From: Echeneis naucrates
Lineage: Eukaryota; Chordata; Actinopteri; Carangiformes; Echeneidae
Length of the DNA stretch: 64,000 nucleotides
Direction of reading: 5' to 3'
Assembly (NCBI RefSeq): GCF_900963305.1
Contig: NW_021780168.1
Location: 684,501 to 748,500, forward strand
Shown here: one piece after another, positions 8,933-19,298 of the stretch
How the letters are laid out: every line of letters starts with the position of its first letter
How positions within the stretch are numbered: position 1 is the first letter of the stretch
The notes under the pieces: generated by a model
Told to the model about the DNA's origin: nothing
The model's database searches: none
What the model saw: the letters and a program-made list of their open reading frames with translations, nothing else
Position numbers and translations under genes: made by a program

Positions 8933-10535
8933 TTATGTGTGGACTACCATGTGTGATTTAAGGGTTTTCTGTCGTATAAACCTTTTACCACAAACATCAC
9001 GGCTGAATGGTTTCTCTCCTGTATAGACCGCCATGTGCTTGTCTAAGCTTCTCTTTCGTTTAAACCTTTTCCCACAAATATCACAGCTGAAGGGTTTCTC
9101 TTCTGTGTGGACTACCATGTGTGCTTTAAGGGTTTTCTGTAGTTTAAACCTTTTCCCACAAACATCACAGCTGAAGGGTCTCTCTCCTGTGTGGACTACC
9201 ATGTGTACTTTAAGGGTTTTCTGTAGTTTAAACCTTTTCCCACAAACATCACAGCTGAAGGGTCTCTCTCCTCTGTGGACTACCATGTGTGATTCAAGAT
9301 TATCTTGTCGCTTAAATCTGTTCTCATAAAATGAGCAGCCAAACGGTCTCTCTTTTGAGTGAACTTGCATGTGAAAACTAAGAATTTTCTTGCACACAAA
9401 TCTTTTCCCACAAACATCACAGCTGAAGGGTTTCTCTTCTGTGTGGACCTTCATGTGCCTTTTAAGGATTCCCTTTAGCTTAAATCTTTTCCCGCAAACA
9501 TCACAGCTGAAAGGGTTCTCTTCTGTGTGGACTACCATGTGTGTTTTAACGTTGTTCTTGAATTTAAATCTTTTCCCACAAATATCACAACTGAATGGCT
9601 TCTCTTCTGAATGGACCTTCATGTGTTTACTAAGGATTCCTTTTAGTTTAAAACTTTTCCCGCAAGCATCACAGCTGAAGGGTTTCTCTTCTGTGTGGAC
9701 TACCATATGTGATTCAAGATAATCTTGCTGCTTAAATCTGTTGCCACAAAATGAGCAGCCAAACGGTCTCTCCTCTGAGTGAACTTCCATGTGCTGTTTC
9801 TTCAACTTCTTTTTAAACGTTTTCCCACGCTCAGGGCAGCTGATGGGTTTTTCACTGCTGTCACATCTTCTAACATTTACATCACCTTCATCTATTTTCA
9901 CATCTGACTGGGCCACTCTGGTTTCATTAGAATCATTCTCACTGATTTCAGTATCAGAGGAGTCTGAGACCTCTTCCTCTGGATCTGGATCTGGTTGAAG
10001 AGGACTCTGTGGATCACAGCTCCTGGCCGGTTCATTCATCTCTTCATCCTCACTCTTCACCTGAAACGGCCTCACAGGGTTCCTGGTCTCCTCCAGTCCT
10101 GGTACCTGGTCCTCCTCCTGTTCCTGTTTAAGGACTGGACTCTCTGAATCCTCCGGATCCGGACTGGGGGTGAACTCAGTAGGAACCTCTTTTTTCACAA
10201 TCAGCTGCTGAACATCTGGAGGAAACGATTCAATAATGAGTCCTCTTTATTAGCTATAATATGAGCACAGTTATTCCTCCAGCTGCTTCATTCTACATCT
10301 GCCAAATACAGTCCTCAGCCTTTCTCATTCATAAAAACAACCGACCCGTTTTGTGGATCAGGACTCGGGGCTGCAGCAGCTCCAGCTGGCTCCTCTGCCG
10401 GTCGATCTCCTGCCTGAAGCCCGAAGCCTCCTCCTCATATCTGGCTACGATTCTGTCCACGGCCGCTAAGATCTCCCGGCAGGCGGTGGCGAGTCTGTTG
10501 GTGACAAAACCCCGCAGGACTTCTGCTGTGGACAT
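8933..10535 (-). CDS. Fish-type C2H2 zinc-finger protein, two exons, 490 aa as read
   Basis: Probable nuclear DNA-binding protein. Exon 1 (10346-10535) starts at MSTAEVLRGFV and encodes a coiled-coil N-terminus typical of percomorph zinc-finger genes (EILAAVDRIVARYEEEASGF). Exon 2 (8933-10215) follows an acceptor after TTTCCTCCAG; the phase fits if the donor is ACGG|GTCGGT, giving DVQQLIVKKE. An acidic spacer with many E and D residues comes next, then eleven finger units joined by HTEEKPF or HTGERPF linkers. Several units are damaged: the first keeps one Cys, another reads CSFYENRF, one ends in Tyr instead of His, and the last has FSRDVC. The frame stops in a linker at 8933-8935 although fingers continue downstream. 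There is no KRAB domain. It may be a truncated but expressed protein or an early pseudogene. Target unknown. Confidence 0.85.
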
Positions 10536-10802
10536 TTTACTTCCTTCACTTTTCAGCTGAGGGACAAAGACTGCCAGTCCTGTTTGTGTGGAGCAAATAT
10601 ACAGATATTATCAGTATGAGACACTTTATCAAAACATTTCCTATATTATTTTTCTAAACATTGATTCAATGTGGTCATTAACCTGCAATATGCCCTTTAA
10701 GGTGACATTTGTGACTTTCTAACTACTTTCTTAACCCTCCACCCTCCATATCATTGATAAAACTTGCTGACTTGTGATTGACTTCTGAAATCACCAACAC
10801 CA

Positions 10803-10857
10803 CCCCACAAAGTAGCATTTACTGCTCTCAGAACAGAAGTCTGTGCTTCAGTTGGAG
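10803..10857 (+). repeat. 55-nt conserved hairpin element, copy 1
   Basis: One of at least seven related elements of the form CCCCAAC, AGCAC, CAGA, TCTGTGCT, AGTTGGGG. This copy has lost part of the outer stem. Others are at 56610, 56833, 60676, 60983, 61900 and 63520. Confidence 0.7.
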
Positions 10858-11971
10858 AAATGTTGGTGACAAATGCACTAATTCAGCTGATCTGAAGAAA
10901 TGTATTAATTTTTGCCCAAATTGCATCCAGGACAGCCCCAAAGAGAAGCACATGTACAAAAGGAAGTCTTCCGTCTTTTGATTTGAAATTATTAGTGTTG
11001 CATTCTAAGAAGAAGTCGTTGTCTTTGTCAGTCAGCACTGCTCCAACAAGTAACACTTACTGAATTCAACAGTCAAGTTAGTGCTCAAGTTAAGGTAACA
11101 TTTGTGACTTTCAAACTACTTTATTTGCCCCCAATCAATAAATTGATAAACTTTGTTCTCCTGGTGATCGAAGAAAAGAAGGAATTGCATTCCTCGTCTT
11201 TTTTATCCAATTTCCATCCAGGACAACCCCAAAGAGAAGCACTTGTGCACAAAGACTTCATCAGTGTCTCTGATTGGAGTGATCTGAGTTAGATCTGAAG
11301 AAAACATGGCTCCAAGACTTACTGTTGTTTTTGTCAATTCACACTGACAGTGGAAAAAGAGAGCAATTGAATTGGCTAAGTCACATTCAGCTTTCATTTT
11401 TACCTTTCTTAGGATCTTCTCTTCAAGAGTCTATGCAGCGACTTTCCAGTTGTGTCATTGTTCCAATGGACTCCCTTTCAGGCTTTTACCTGAATTTATC
11501 TTCTACCTGATTGAAACCACTCCCACAGCTGCCTGCCTACTTTGTTTGGGCGGTTTCAATGGTCTTGGTAATGGTTTGTAATGAAGAACACATTTAGTCC
11601 ATCAGGAACAGACAACGATCCTCTTAAATTCATGAGGACCATTAGCATATGGTGAGAGGACTGTTAACTGCAGTGATTAGGGATTTGGGTTGTTTTGTTG
11701 GGGCTGATCTGAAGAAATCTATTTAAAATAGCAAATCATCATAATTTTTTACTGAATTTCTGAGCAGGACAACCCCAAAGAAAAGCATTTATGTAGAAAG
11801 GAATAACTGTAGCTGTCTGAGTTAGATCCGCATGCACCTGGGGGGTGCATGCACATTTTATTGCACAGTGCATTGCAGTTAGCTGAGCTGCAGACCAGTC
11901 AGGGTGGAAGAAAGCAAGCTGGCAGAAGCAGTGTTCTGCTGGGTCACTTTGGATCTAACGAAACTGCTCAT

Positions 11972-12038
11972 CACCCAACATGGGGCACCCACAACCCTGA
12001 GGGTAAGTCTCATGCGCTACCGACTGAGCTAGCTGGGC
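11972..12038 (-). pseudogene. tRNA-Lys-derived pseudogene without anticodon
   Basis: The minus strand has the Lys box A (TAGCTCAGTCGGTAG) and a 3' end close to GTTGGGTG, but the anticodon loop is lost and the T arm is rearranged. Its left flank (TTCTGCTGGGTCACTTTGG) matches the Lys modules at 17255-17285 and, inverted, 58955-58990. Confidence 0.7.
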
Positions 12039-13047
12039 TGCCATAACTGCAAAAAATATTTGAAAAAATTGCCAAAAAATACAGACTGTTATATGTATTT
12101 CAAGTGTGAACAAGACAATACCATGATCGTCTTTGGAGCTTCATTAATGGTGGAGGTCATGACAAAAAATATGGGAGGAGTCTTTGATCTCTGTGATGTC
12201 ATTAGAACGTTTGTGACATCACAGAATCAGCATCTCCTTTGATGGTTACTAATGGAACAGGAAAAGGTCAGATGAATCCACAAGTATGCCTTTCTTTGTT
12301 TGTGTACCAACAGCCTGAGCTCTGGTTCTGACTTTGTTTTGATGAACCTCATTATTTACACACAGCACATTCAGGACATTAATGTGACAGTTTACTTTAT
12401 CCTAAAAAAAAAACCTTTGTTATTTGTCACAGTGGACTTGGCTCATCATGTTTTGCTGACTAACTGGTATTGGAGTTGTGTATAAAAAACAGAAAGATCT
12501 GGCAACAGCTTTGAAAGCAGACACAGTACATCCAGATAAACGTTGAATTAACCTTAAACAGGTTTCAAGGATATTTAGAGAACAAAAAAAAGTAATCATT
12601 AACAGCCTGTATGGAGTCTAAATGAAAAGAACATCAGATGGAGACTAAAAGTTGTCCCCCTCAGAGAAAGTCTCACTGTATGATAAATGTGATGTGTAAC
12701 ATTTTGAATGCCATTCAAGTCTCCTTGCTGATGGCTGTCATGGTGATGTGTAGACTGTGATGTATATTTCCTTCTTCAAATCTTTATTTCTGTCATTTAA
12801 TATGTTTTGCTGCGTTTCAACTCCTCAACGCTTTGAGCTACAGAAAGAGCAAGAACTGTCGCTCAGAATGGCAGAAAATATGTTTCCAAACTGCGAACAA
12901 AACAAAATACATGACAAGACCTTCACTTTTAAGCGGCCTGGAGTCTGTCTTTCACACATACATTTGTGTGTTGTCAGTGATTTCTTTGAGTGACTCAGCT
13001 GGATAACATGGAAGAGTTAAGCATTTCCTACACTTCATTATAAATGC

Positions 13048-13118
13048 AGGAGATTCTAGGAATTGAACCCAGGCCTCATACAGGCAAAGCATGCGCTTTA
13101 CCACTGAGCTACATCCCC
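13048..13118 (-). tRNA. tRNA-Ala(TGC)-like, nearly intact
   Basis: Minus strand GGGGATGTAGCTCAGTGGT with loop TTTGCC containing TGC, and T arm CTGGGTTCAATTCCTAG, which pairs. One acceptor pair at the base is G-A and the anticodon stem has one change. Box A and box B are good, so Pol III transcription is plausible. The flank from 12860 recurs at 17985-18165, where an Ala 3' half survives. Confidence 0.6.
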
Positions 13119-13229
13119 TGGATGGCTGACCACAGGGCTTCTAACATACTGTAACAGGTGAAGGTTCATTCTGATGGCATGAACCGTTTCTACACAAGCT
13201 GCATGAATGTGATACAGAGCTCAGTAGCT

Positions 13230-13302
13230 GTAGCTCAGTGGTAGAATGTGTGCTTTCCATGTATGAGTCTTTTGGTGCAATCCCCAGCATTGCTAAACAA
13301 GT
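13230..13302 (+). pseudogene. tRNA-Ala-like relic
   Basis: Box A TAGCTCAGTGGTAGA and the arm TGCTTTCCATGTATGAG resemble tRNA-Ala, but the T arm (TTGGTGCAATCCCC) and the acceptor are degraded and the triplet is no longer an Ala anticodon. Confidence 0.6.
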
Positions 13303-13370
13303 GCTTGTGCAGATAGGAAAAGTTTCAGCTGTTATATCTGCAACATTTTACATGGGGGGTAAGACAACCC

Positions 13371-13399
13371 ATGACCCAGGATTTGAACCCAGCACCACT
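13371..13399 (-). pseudogene. Internally deleted tRNA-Thr relic
   Basis: A GGGTTCAAATCCTGGGTC T arm is joined to the GGTGCT acceptor start, with the middle of the tRNA missing. Its left flank (CACTCTGAAGTA) is that of the other Thr modules. Confidence 0.5.
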
Positions 13400-13559
13400 C
13401 TGAAGTAGAGAAGAAACCTCTTTTCTTTCACCTCTCATGCTGTGTGTTTGAGGACAACGGTATTCTGGGCTCAACTACCTCAAATGAACTCAAATATCTA
13501 GAAAACTAGTCTAGATGAGGAGTTAACAACCATAACAGTATGCAGAGGTGTTTTTAGAC

Positions 13560-13715
13560 AACAATATTTTAAATTTCATCAAGATGATGTATTATTTTAA
13601 TGTTTTGGAAATTCAAATTCCCCTTCTATGTCTTTTGTGAAGATGCTAAATTACACACATGATTCCTAATGTACTGATGTATAATGACAATAAAGGCACT
13701 CTATTCTAATGTGAT
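13560..13715 (+). mobile_element. LINE 3' terminus-like fragment
   Basis: Ends with GTATAATGACAATAAAGGCA followed by short CTATTCTA-like repeats, the usual 3' end of several fish non-LTR elements. No reverse transcriptase is attached. A similar end in antisense lies at 63010-63190. Family not determined. Confidence 0.45.
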
Positions 13716-13949
13716 AATGTTAATTAACTAGTGAGCAGAGATGAGGATTTTCTTTACTTTTGCACTGCAGACTCTGTTCACAGACTATTGATGATGTCTC
13801 TCATTCTATATTGTATGAACTCAGTTTTTACACATTTTACTTACATTGGTCAGAAGTTTGATTTTGCAGAGGGGTCATGAAATCTGTGCTCTCAAAGTGT
13901 TTGCTTAGGTTTTTTTTTTTTTATCCCCACATTGCATGTAGCATTAGTG

Positions 13950-14110
13950 GACTGTAATGGTATATAAGGTGCAGGGCACGATGCTTCTTTCACATAAAGA
14001 ACAAAACGCTGGCTGTGGATTACAATATTTTATTGGTATTTCAGATATAATCCTGGTTGACAGGACTGTTGAAGCAGGTAACCGTCTGATCTTCACAAAT
14101 ACAGAGACAA
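13950..14110 (+). repeat. Inverted duplicate of 25370-25510
   Basis: GGTATATAAGGTGCAGGGCA and the downstream AATATTTTATTGGTATTTCA block recur on the opposite strand at 25370-25500, next to a tRNA-Asn relic. No gene is assigned. Confidence 0.7.
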
Positions 14111-14267
14111 AGAACGTCCCGCAGCATACACATTACACTTCCATTACTAGATCCTCTGCATATACATATACATATACACCACTCACAGCAAAACTGTGTA
14201 CCTCAGCAAAACTCACACAGCTCCATAGTGTAAGTGTTAGCACCCCTATTGACTGAAAAGCAACAGA

Positions 14268-14321
14268 CGGGCTCGTCGGGGATTCGAACCACGGACCTCT
14301 CGCACCCTAAGCGAGAATCAT
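14268..14321 (-). pseudogene. tRNA-Pro(AGG) 3' two-thirds
   Basis: Minus strand ATGATTCTCGCTTAGGGTGC, then T arm GTGGTTCGAATCCCCG and GACGAGCCC. The 5' acceptor and D arm are missing; the break joins CRE-module sequence (GAAGCAGCATCTCC). Confidence 0.75.
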
Positions 14322-14533
14322 CACAGAAGCAGCATCTCCTTTGATGGTTACTGATGGAACGTTTGTGGCGTTTTGTTTTTTTTTAATTAACCTCATTATT
14401 TACACAGAGCACGTTCAGGACATTAATGTGACAGTTTGTTATATGCTAAAGAAACGTTTGTAAGCGTCATGATGGTCAGCCATGTACGTTGGGGGTATTT
14501 TAGGATCCAAAATACATCCCTGTACATCAGAGT

Positions 14534-14607
14534 GGTGCTGTGGCTTAGTTGGTCAAAGGACCTGTCTAGTAAACAGGAGATCCTGGGTTCAAATCCCAGC
14601 AGTAGGG
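14534..14607 (+). pseudogene. tRNA-Thr(AGT) with lost 3' acceptor
   Basis: D arm, anticodon arm (CCTGTCTAGTAAACAGG) and T arm (CTGGGTTCAAATCCCAG) are perfect. Only the last acceptor bases (AGTAGGG) fail to pair with GGTGCTG, where a TTAGGG-like string begins. Transcription is plausible, a mature tRNA is not. Confidence 0.8.
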
Positions 14608-14629
14608 TTAGGGACTGTATTTGTCAACT

Positions 14630-15490
14630 CTTTTGGAGTTATATTTCCTAATGATGTAAATTGTTATTTTTGTGACATAGGTTTTTAATCAAAAGAAAAA
14701 AAAATCGTTCATACCTCTGTCCTTTTTTCTGTTTGATCCCCAACAGAGCTCATGAGTTTAATATATAGAAAACCTAAAGTAGGATTTGATTCCATAACAG
14801 CAGGACAAAGTGTGTCATTAATCTTCTGGATTCTACAGACTGAGGAAATATATTTTATAGCTGCAGTAATAATAAATCTCCAGCAGGTGGAGGTATTGCT
14901 GCTCAGATGTCATGTACACTGTGGGACACACAATACTCACAGAGGACTTTATTGTTCTGCAGTGAGATGTATAAAAAGCTCCAGTTCTACAGTCAGAAGA
15001 TGTCCAGTCTGAAGGTGGATGAGTTCTGACTCATACCCAATCAAATATGCTGCTTTCTGGGTCTTAACATTAATTATAAGTGTTGACAAAAAATGCTGTC
15101 TGTGACATTCACATTAGAATTCCAAACAATATGTAAACTCCATGTCTGAATAGAGGTGGATGTGTGAACGTGTGTTAGAATCAGAGAGAATTTACACTCA
15201 TTCAACTCAAATCCAGGAACATCCCAAACATGACTATTAGTCCTGTCTGAGAGTTTCCTCCACTGACAGCAAACATACTGTATATCCATACTGATCACTG
15301 TGATCAGGTTTGAATCATCTCTGTGAGAATCCCACATGAAGCTGTCAGTCCTGCTGAATACACACACATCCCACTGAACACATTTTACCTCACTATCATA
15401 TGAAGAAATATCACAAACCAGATGAACTTCTCAATGTGATGATCAGAGAGCCTTTAGATTTCATCATCATATGACAGAAACATGTTGGTT
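14630..15490 (+). repeat. Dispersed 0.9-1.1 kb repeat, copy B
   Basis: Same block order as copies A (5895-6790) and C (36655-37740). It is closest to C over the right half (CATGAAGCTGTCAGTCCTGC). Copy B is interrupted on the left by the tRNA-Thr module. Confidence 0.85.
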
Positions 15491-15607
15491 TTTTTAGGAA
15501 TATATTTTAATTAGTAAATGGCAGAGAGGCCTTCAGGAAACACACAGAGAGAGAGAGAGATGACCTGCAGGATCAACCCCTGGCTGGGACAGGGCTGTTT
15601 GTGAAAT

Positions 15608-15647
15608 ATCTTGAGTCTGGCACCTCAGACCACTGAGCCATCCTGAC
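15608..15647 (-). pseudogene. tRNA-Leu(CAA) 5' half
   Basis: Minus strand GTCAGGATGGCTCAGTGGTC through GCCAGACTCAAG ends just past the anticodon CAA. A fragment of the same 5' half and its flank (GCTGGACACACGTCAGGATG) recur inverted at 59085-59150. Confidence 0.65.
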
Positions 15648-15699
15648 ACGTGTGTCCAGCTGCCAGTCTCTGGTGAGGAAACAGAAAAGTTAATGCCAG

Positions 15700-15960
15700 C
15701 TTTGGTAGGACGGTGTCAGCTCTCTCTCCCTCTCTCAACCCAACCGGTCGAGGCAGATGGTTTCTCCCCCTGAGCCTGGTTCTTCCTGATGTTTCTGCCT
15801 CTTAAAGGAAGGTTTTCCTAGACACTGGTGCCAAGTGCTTGCTCATCTGTTGGGTCTCTAAATAATTTTAGAGTTTTGTCTAGACCTGCTCTTTATGTAA
15901 AGATGATTGATGCAACGTTGTTGTGATTTGGCGCTATACAAATAAATGTGATTTGATGTG
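15700..15960 (+). mobile_element. L2-clade LINE 3' tail fragment
   Basis: Matches the 3' end of the element at 38272-39990: CAACCCAACCGGTCGAGGC, GAGCCTGGTTCT, AAGTGCTTGCTCATC and TTGGCGCTATACAAATAAA. Only the untranslated end is present, the usual result of incomplete reverse transcription. Confidence 0.85.
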
Positions 15961-16288
15961 TGGAGTGGCAGTGGAGGGTTAGGGTTAGTGGGTTATGCAG
16001 TGGATCTGGTGATGGAAGTGTAATGTGTAAACTGCAGTTCAGGTTGATGGTAAAGTGGTTTGTTTTAATGTAGGACTCTGCATCTACCTGAACCTGTTTG
16101 ACTGCAGATGTGCATTTTCATTTGGACCCCAGGAAGAGTAGCTGCTGCCTCAGTGACAGCTAACGGGGATCCTAACAAGTGAAAAACAATAAACAGCTGT
16201 TTCTAATCATCATCAAAATGTATTCTTTCATCAAATGTTCCTAAACTTCGATTAAAGGCAGCATTATTGTAGCAGTCAGCACCGTCGT

Positions 16289-16560
16289 ACAGTGTTGGGG
16301 AAGTTACTTTAAAATGGAATCAGTGACAGATTACTAATCACTGTAAAAGGGATGAAACAGAACTATTTAATTCCTTCAAAAAGCTATAAGATAAATATAT
16401 TCAACCACTATTTGATTACTGACCTGTTCCAAAATGAATTGCTTATCAGACAGCCCCCCATTTCAGGTGCATGTGATTACATTGAAATAATATCATTTGA
16501 TTTATTTCTTTTTATTCCATTCAGAAAGTAAAAATAATATATTTTGTGACATCATTACAC
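16289..16560 (+). mobile_element. Possible hAT-like non-autonomous DNA element fragment
   Basis: Opens with CAGTGTTGGGGAAGTTACTT, similar to the terminal repeat of common fish hAT-type elements, followed by AT-rich sequence without coding capacity. I could not find a matching second terminus. Confidence 0.35.
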
Positions 16561-16752
16561 ACAATGACATATTTCAAGTGTTTATTTCTATTAATATTGA
16601 TCATTGTGACCTCCAGCTGATGAAAACCCAAAAGTAGTTTATTTCAACATTTGACTTCACCCACAAGGAACTGCTGGGATTCAAACACAGGCTGCTTTAA
16701 CCAGCTAACATACACAACCTTTATCTGAATTGGTTGTGAAATCATTCAGCCT

Positions 16753-16811
16753 GTTTGAACCCAGGACCTCTCACACCCTAAGTGAGAATCATACCCTTAG
16801 ACCAACGATCC
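16753..16811 (-). pseudogene. tRNA-Pro(AGG) pseudogene without 3' acceptor
   Basis: Box A TTGGTCTAAGGGTATG, loop CTTAGGG and T arm CTGGGTTCAAACAGG are visible on the minus strand, and the sequence then runs into the 16600-16755 repeat. Confidence 0.7.
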
Positions 16812-17122
16812 ATGTGGAGATTGCAACATTTTCAATGAGTCGATGGATCGAAAACATCCTCTGCTAACAGCTTTTTAGCAGTCACTATCCAAAGTTTGTT
16901 GTATTTGAAGATGACATCATTACAATAGTAACAATGCCATACTGAAGCTGCACTAGCTGAAGAGGGAAGATCTTCACTCTTGAAAACATACTTCAGTATT
17001 AACCTTGCTTGTTTTAACTCATCAACTCACTTGAGTGTTGAGATTATGTTTAAGTCCCAGCCGAGGATAGACACAACTAAGTCCACTACATGTTTCCAAA
17101 CCCACACCTCCAGATGAGACTG

Positions 17123-17155
17123 TGACCTGAACACAGCGCCTTGGACCGCTCGGCC
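17123..17155 (-). pseudogene. tRNA-Leu 5' half
   Basis: Minus strand GTCAGGATGGCCGAGCGGTC followed by CAAGGCGCTG, an exact Leu acceptor and D arm, then unrelated sequence. Confidence 0.65.
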
Positions 17156-17301
17156 ATCCTGACTGTTTTTGTCAACCAGTGGAGCCCCCTGGTGGTCATT
17201 GGATAGACTGCAGGTGGAAGTCTCAGTACTTTTTAACCTGCTCATAACCAGGCAGTGTTCTGCTGGGTAAGTTTGGGTCTAAAAAAAAAGCAACTACTTA
17301 T

Positions 17302-17373
17302 CGCCCAACGTGGGCTCGAATCCACGACCCTGAGATTAAGAGTCTCATGCTCTACCGACTGAGCTAGCCAGGC
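17302..17373 (-). tRNA. tRNA-Lys(CTT)-like, one-base deletion in T arm
   Basis: Minus strand GCCTGGCTAGCTCAGTCGGT with loop CTCTTAA (anticodon CTT), well-paired anticodon stem and 3' GTTGGGCG. The T arm is one base short of tRNA-Lys. A run of A downstream on the plus strand (17281-17289) supplies a Pol III terminator. Probably transcribed; function uncertain. Confidence 0.65.
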
Positions 17374-18151
17374 TACTAGAGCTGCAAAAAATGTTCCTAA
17401 AAATTCCCAAAAAATACAGACTATTTTTATCATTATGCTGCGTTTCAACTCCTTGACGCTTAGAGCTGCAGAAAGAACAAGAGCAGTCGCACCACACAAG
17501 CATTTCCAAATAAAAGCCAATTTAGATTATTTTATTTGTATCTTTAGGTCAGATGTAGCAAAGCGCAACAATGCTGTCAATATGGATCTTTCCCATTTGG
17601 GTTAGGGTTAGGGTGGTGATGAAGTGATGGTGGCCACTAATGCAACACTCCGTAGCAGCACCACTCTGATGTACAGGGATGTAATTTGGATCTTAAAATA
17701 CCCCCAACATATGTGGCTGACCAGCATGACTCTTACCAAAGTTTCTTTAGCATATAATAAACTGTCACATTAACTGTCACATGAATGTGTGAATGTGTGT
17801 GTAAATAATGAAAAAAAAAAAAATAAATGCCACAAATGTTCCATCAGTAACCATCAAAGGAGATGCTGATTCTGTGATGTCACAAAGGTTCTAATGACAT
17901 CAAAGAGATCAAAGACTCCTCCCACTTTTTTGTCATGATCTCCCCAGTCCACAGAGAGAGCAAGAGCTGTCGCTCAGAATGGCAGAAAATGTGTTTCCAA
18001 ACTGTGAACAAAACAAAATGCATTTCGAGACCTTCACTTTTAAGTGGCCTGCGGTCTGTCTTTCACACATACGTATGTGTGTTGTCAGTAATTTCTTTGA
18101 GTGACTAAGCAGGATAATATGAAGCAGTTAAGCATTTCCTACACTTCATTA

Positions 18152-18216
18152 TAAATGCAGGAGATGCCGGGATTGAACCCGGGGGCCTCACACAAATGCG
18201 AAGCTAACTGTTTTAC
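18152..18216 (-). pseudogene. tRNA-Ala(CGC)-like relic
   Basis: The 3' half (GGCCCCCGGGTTCAATCCCG, GCATCTCC) is near-perfect tRNA-Ala. The 5' half is altered (TTGGTAAAACAG) and the anticodon region reads TTCGCAT. Confidence 0.6.
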
Positions 18217-18239
18217 CAACCTGCGATCTTGGTGCCTCT

Positions 18240-18640
18240 ACATGAGCTGCTTATCGTCACCCTTCTCGTCGTACAGTCATTTCCCATATGATCTGTCAGT
18301 GAGGATTCCTGGTTTTCACCCAGGTGGCTGTTTCCCACTTTTGGCAGCGGGCATTCCTCCTTTCTGGCTTTGCTGTGCCTGTGTCTCCGGCATGCTGTGG
18401 CCAGAGTCTGCCTAAAGTGTGAGCAGGGGAATGAGCTCAAATGGTACAGCGCTTGCTTAACATGTGAGAGGTAGAGGGATTGATGGCCACATTCTCCACA
18501 AGACTTTAGCTCTTTGTTGGAGATACAGCAACAAGTGAACTAAACACAGCAGGTCTCTGGGTGGGCTTTGGAGCCTTTTGGTAAACAGAAGCAGGACTGT
18601 TGTTGTGTATGGAGCTTTGACTGTTACCAAACTGTTACCC
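18240..18640 (+). repeat. tRNA-Ala module, direct duplicate of 21155-21830
   Basis: Shared blocks: TATGATCTGTCAGTGAGGAT, GGGCATTCCTCCTTT, tRNA-Ala, CACAAGACTTTAGCTCTTTG and GGAGCCTTTTGGTAAACAG. The second copy holds an insert with a tRNA-Leu relic. Confidence 0.8.
18426..18498 (+). pseudogene. tRNA-Ala body with AAC (Val) anticodon triplet
   Basis: Fits the teleost tRNA-Ala form (GGGGAAT, GAGCTCAAATGGTACAGCG, CATTCTCCA). The anticodon loop is TTAACAT, so AGC has become AAC. The T arm has a G-for-C error (GATGGCC). Confidence 0.7.
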
Positions 18641-18857
18641 TAACAGGTGAAGGTTCATTCTGATGGAATGAACTGTTTCTACACAAGCTGCATGAAAGTG
18701 ACACAGAGCTCATGTTTACAGTTTTTTTCTTCAGTACTCTTATTGTGTATGGAGCTCTGACTGTTGACATAAGTGCAGGTGACCTAAATTCAGCAGCATC
18801 ATCAATGTCCTAATCTCATCCAAAAGGCTTCATCAGACCAATCAGTATTTTAGCTGT

Positions 18858-18931
18858 CACAGGAGCTAGGATTTGAACCCAGGATCTCCTGTTTACGAGA
18901 CAGGTGCTTTGACCAGCTAAGCCACAGCACC
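18858..18931 (-). pseudogene. tRNA-Thr(CGT)-like, acceptor lost
   Basis: Minus strand GGTGCTGTGGCTTAGCTGGT, loop CTCGTAA (CGT), paired anticodon stem. The last acceptor bases (TCCTGTG) do not pair with the 5' end. Confidence 0.75.
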
Positions 18932-19263
18932 ACTCTGAAGTACATGTATATACAGAGGATCTGTTAATGGAAGTGTAATGTGTAAACTGCAGCTGAGGTT
19001 GTTGTTGTGGTTTGTTTTATTGTAGGACTCTGCAGCTACCTGAACCTGTTTGACTGCAGATGTGCATTTTCATCTGGACCCCAGGAAGAGTTCCATCAGC
19101 AACCATCAAAGGAGATGCTGATTCTGTGATGTCACAAAGGTTGTAATGACATCAAAGGGATCAAAGACTCCTCCCACTTTTTTGTCATGACCTCCACAGT
19201 AGAGTGCACTCTGTTACTGAAGCTCAAAAGACAATCATGGTCCTGCCAGATACCTTTCAGTTC

Positions 19264-19298
19264 TTGGAAGCGTGGGTTTGAATCCCAACACTGCCAGT
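19264..19298 (+). pseudogene. tRNA-Leu 3' third
   Basis: GGAAGCGTGGGTTTGAATCC followed by CAACACTGCCA; the rest of the tRNA is replaced by CRE-module sequence. Similar Leu 3' ends lie at 57768-57800 (-) and 59846-59884 (+). Confidence 0.6.

Larger units (their letters stand above)
10700..12250. repeat. Module block with 55-nt hairpin, related to 60360-62730
   Basis: The order TGACTTCTGAAATCACCAAC, hairpin, CAGCTGATCTGAAGAAAT, CCAGGACAACCCCAAAGAG, AACATGGCTCCA, GGCGGTTTCAATGGTCTTGG matches the right end of the window. The open frames do not keep reading frame between copies, so the module looks non-coding. Confidence 0.75.

Noticed and set aside
8457-9998. Four plus-strand frames opposite the zinc-finger array
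   Set aside because: Their repeats (NLFPQTSQL-like) are the antisense reading of finger linkers and cysteines.
10778-10981. 67-aa frame similar to one at 61875-62084 as a small peptide family
   Set aside because: Other copies of the module do not keep the frame, so the similarity is at DNA level.
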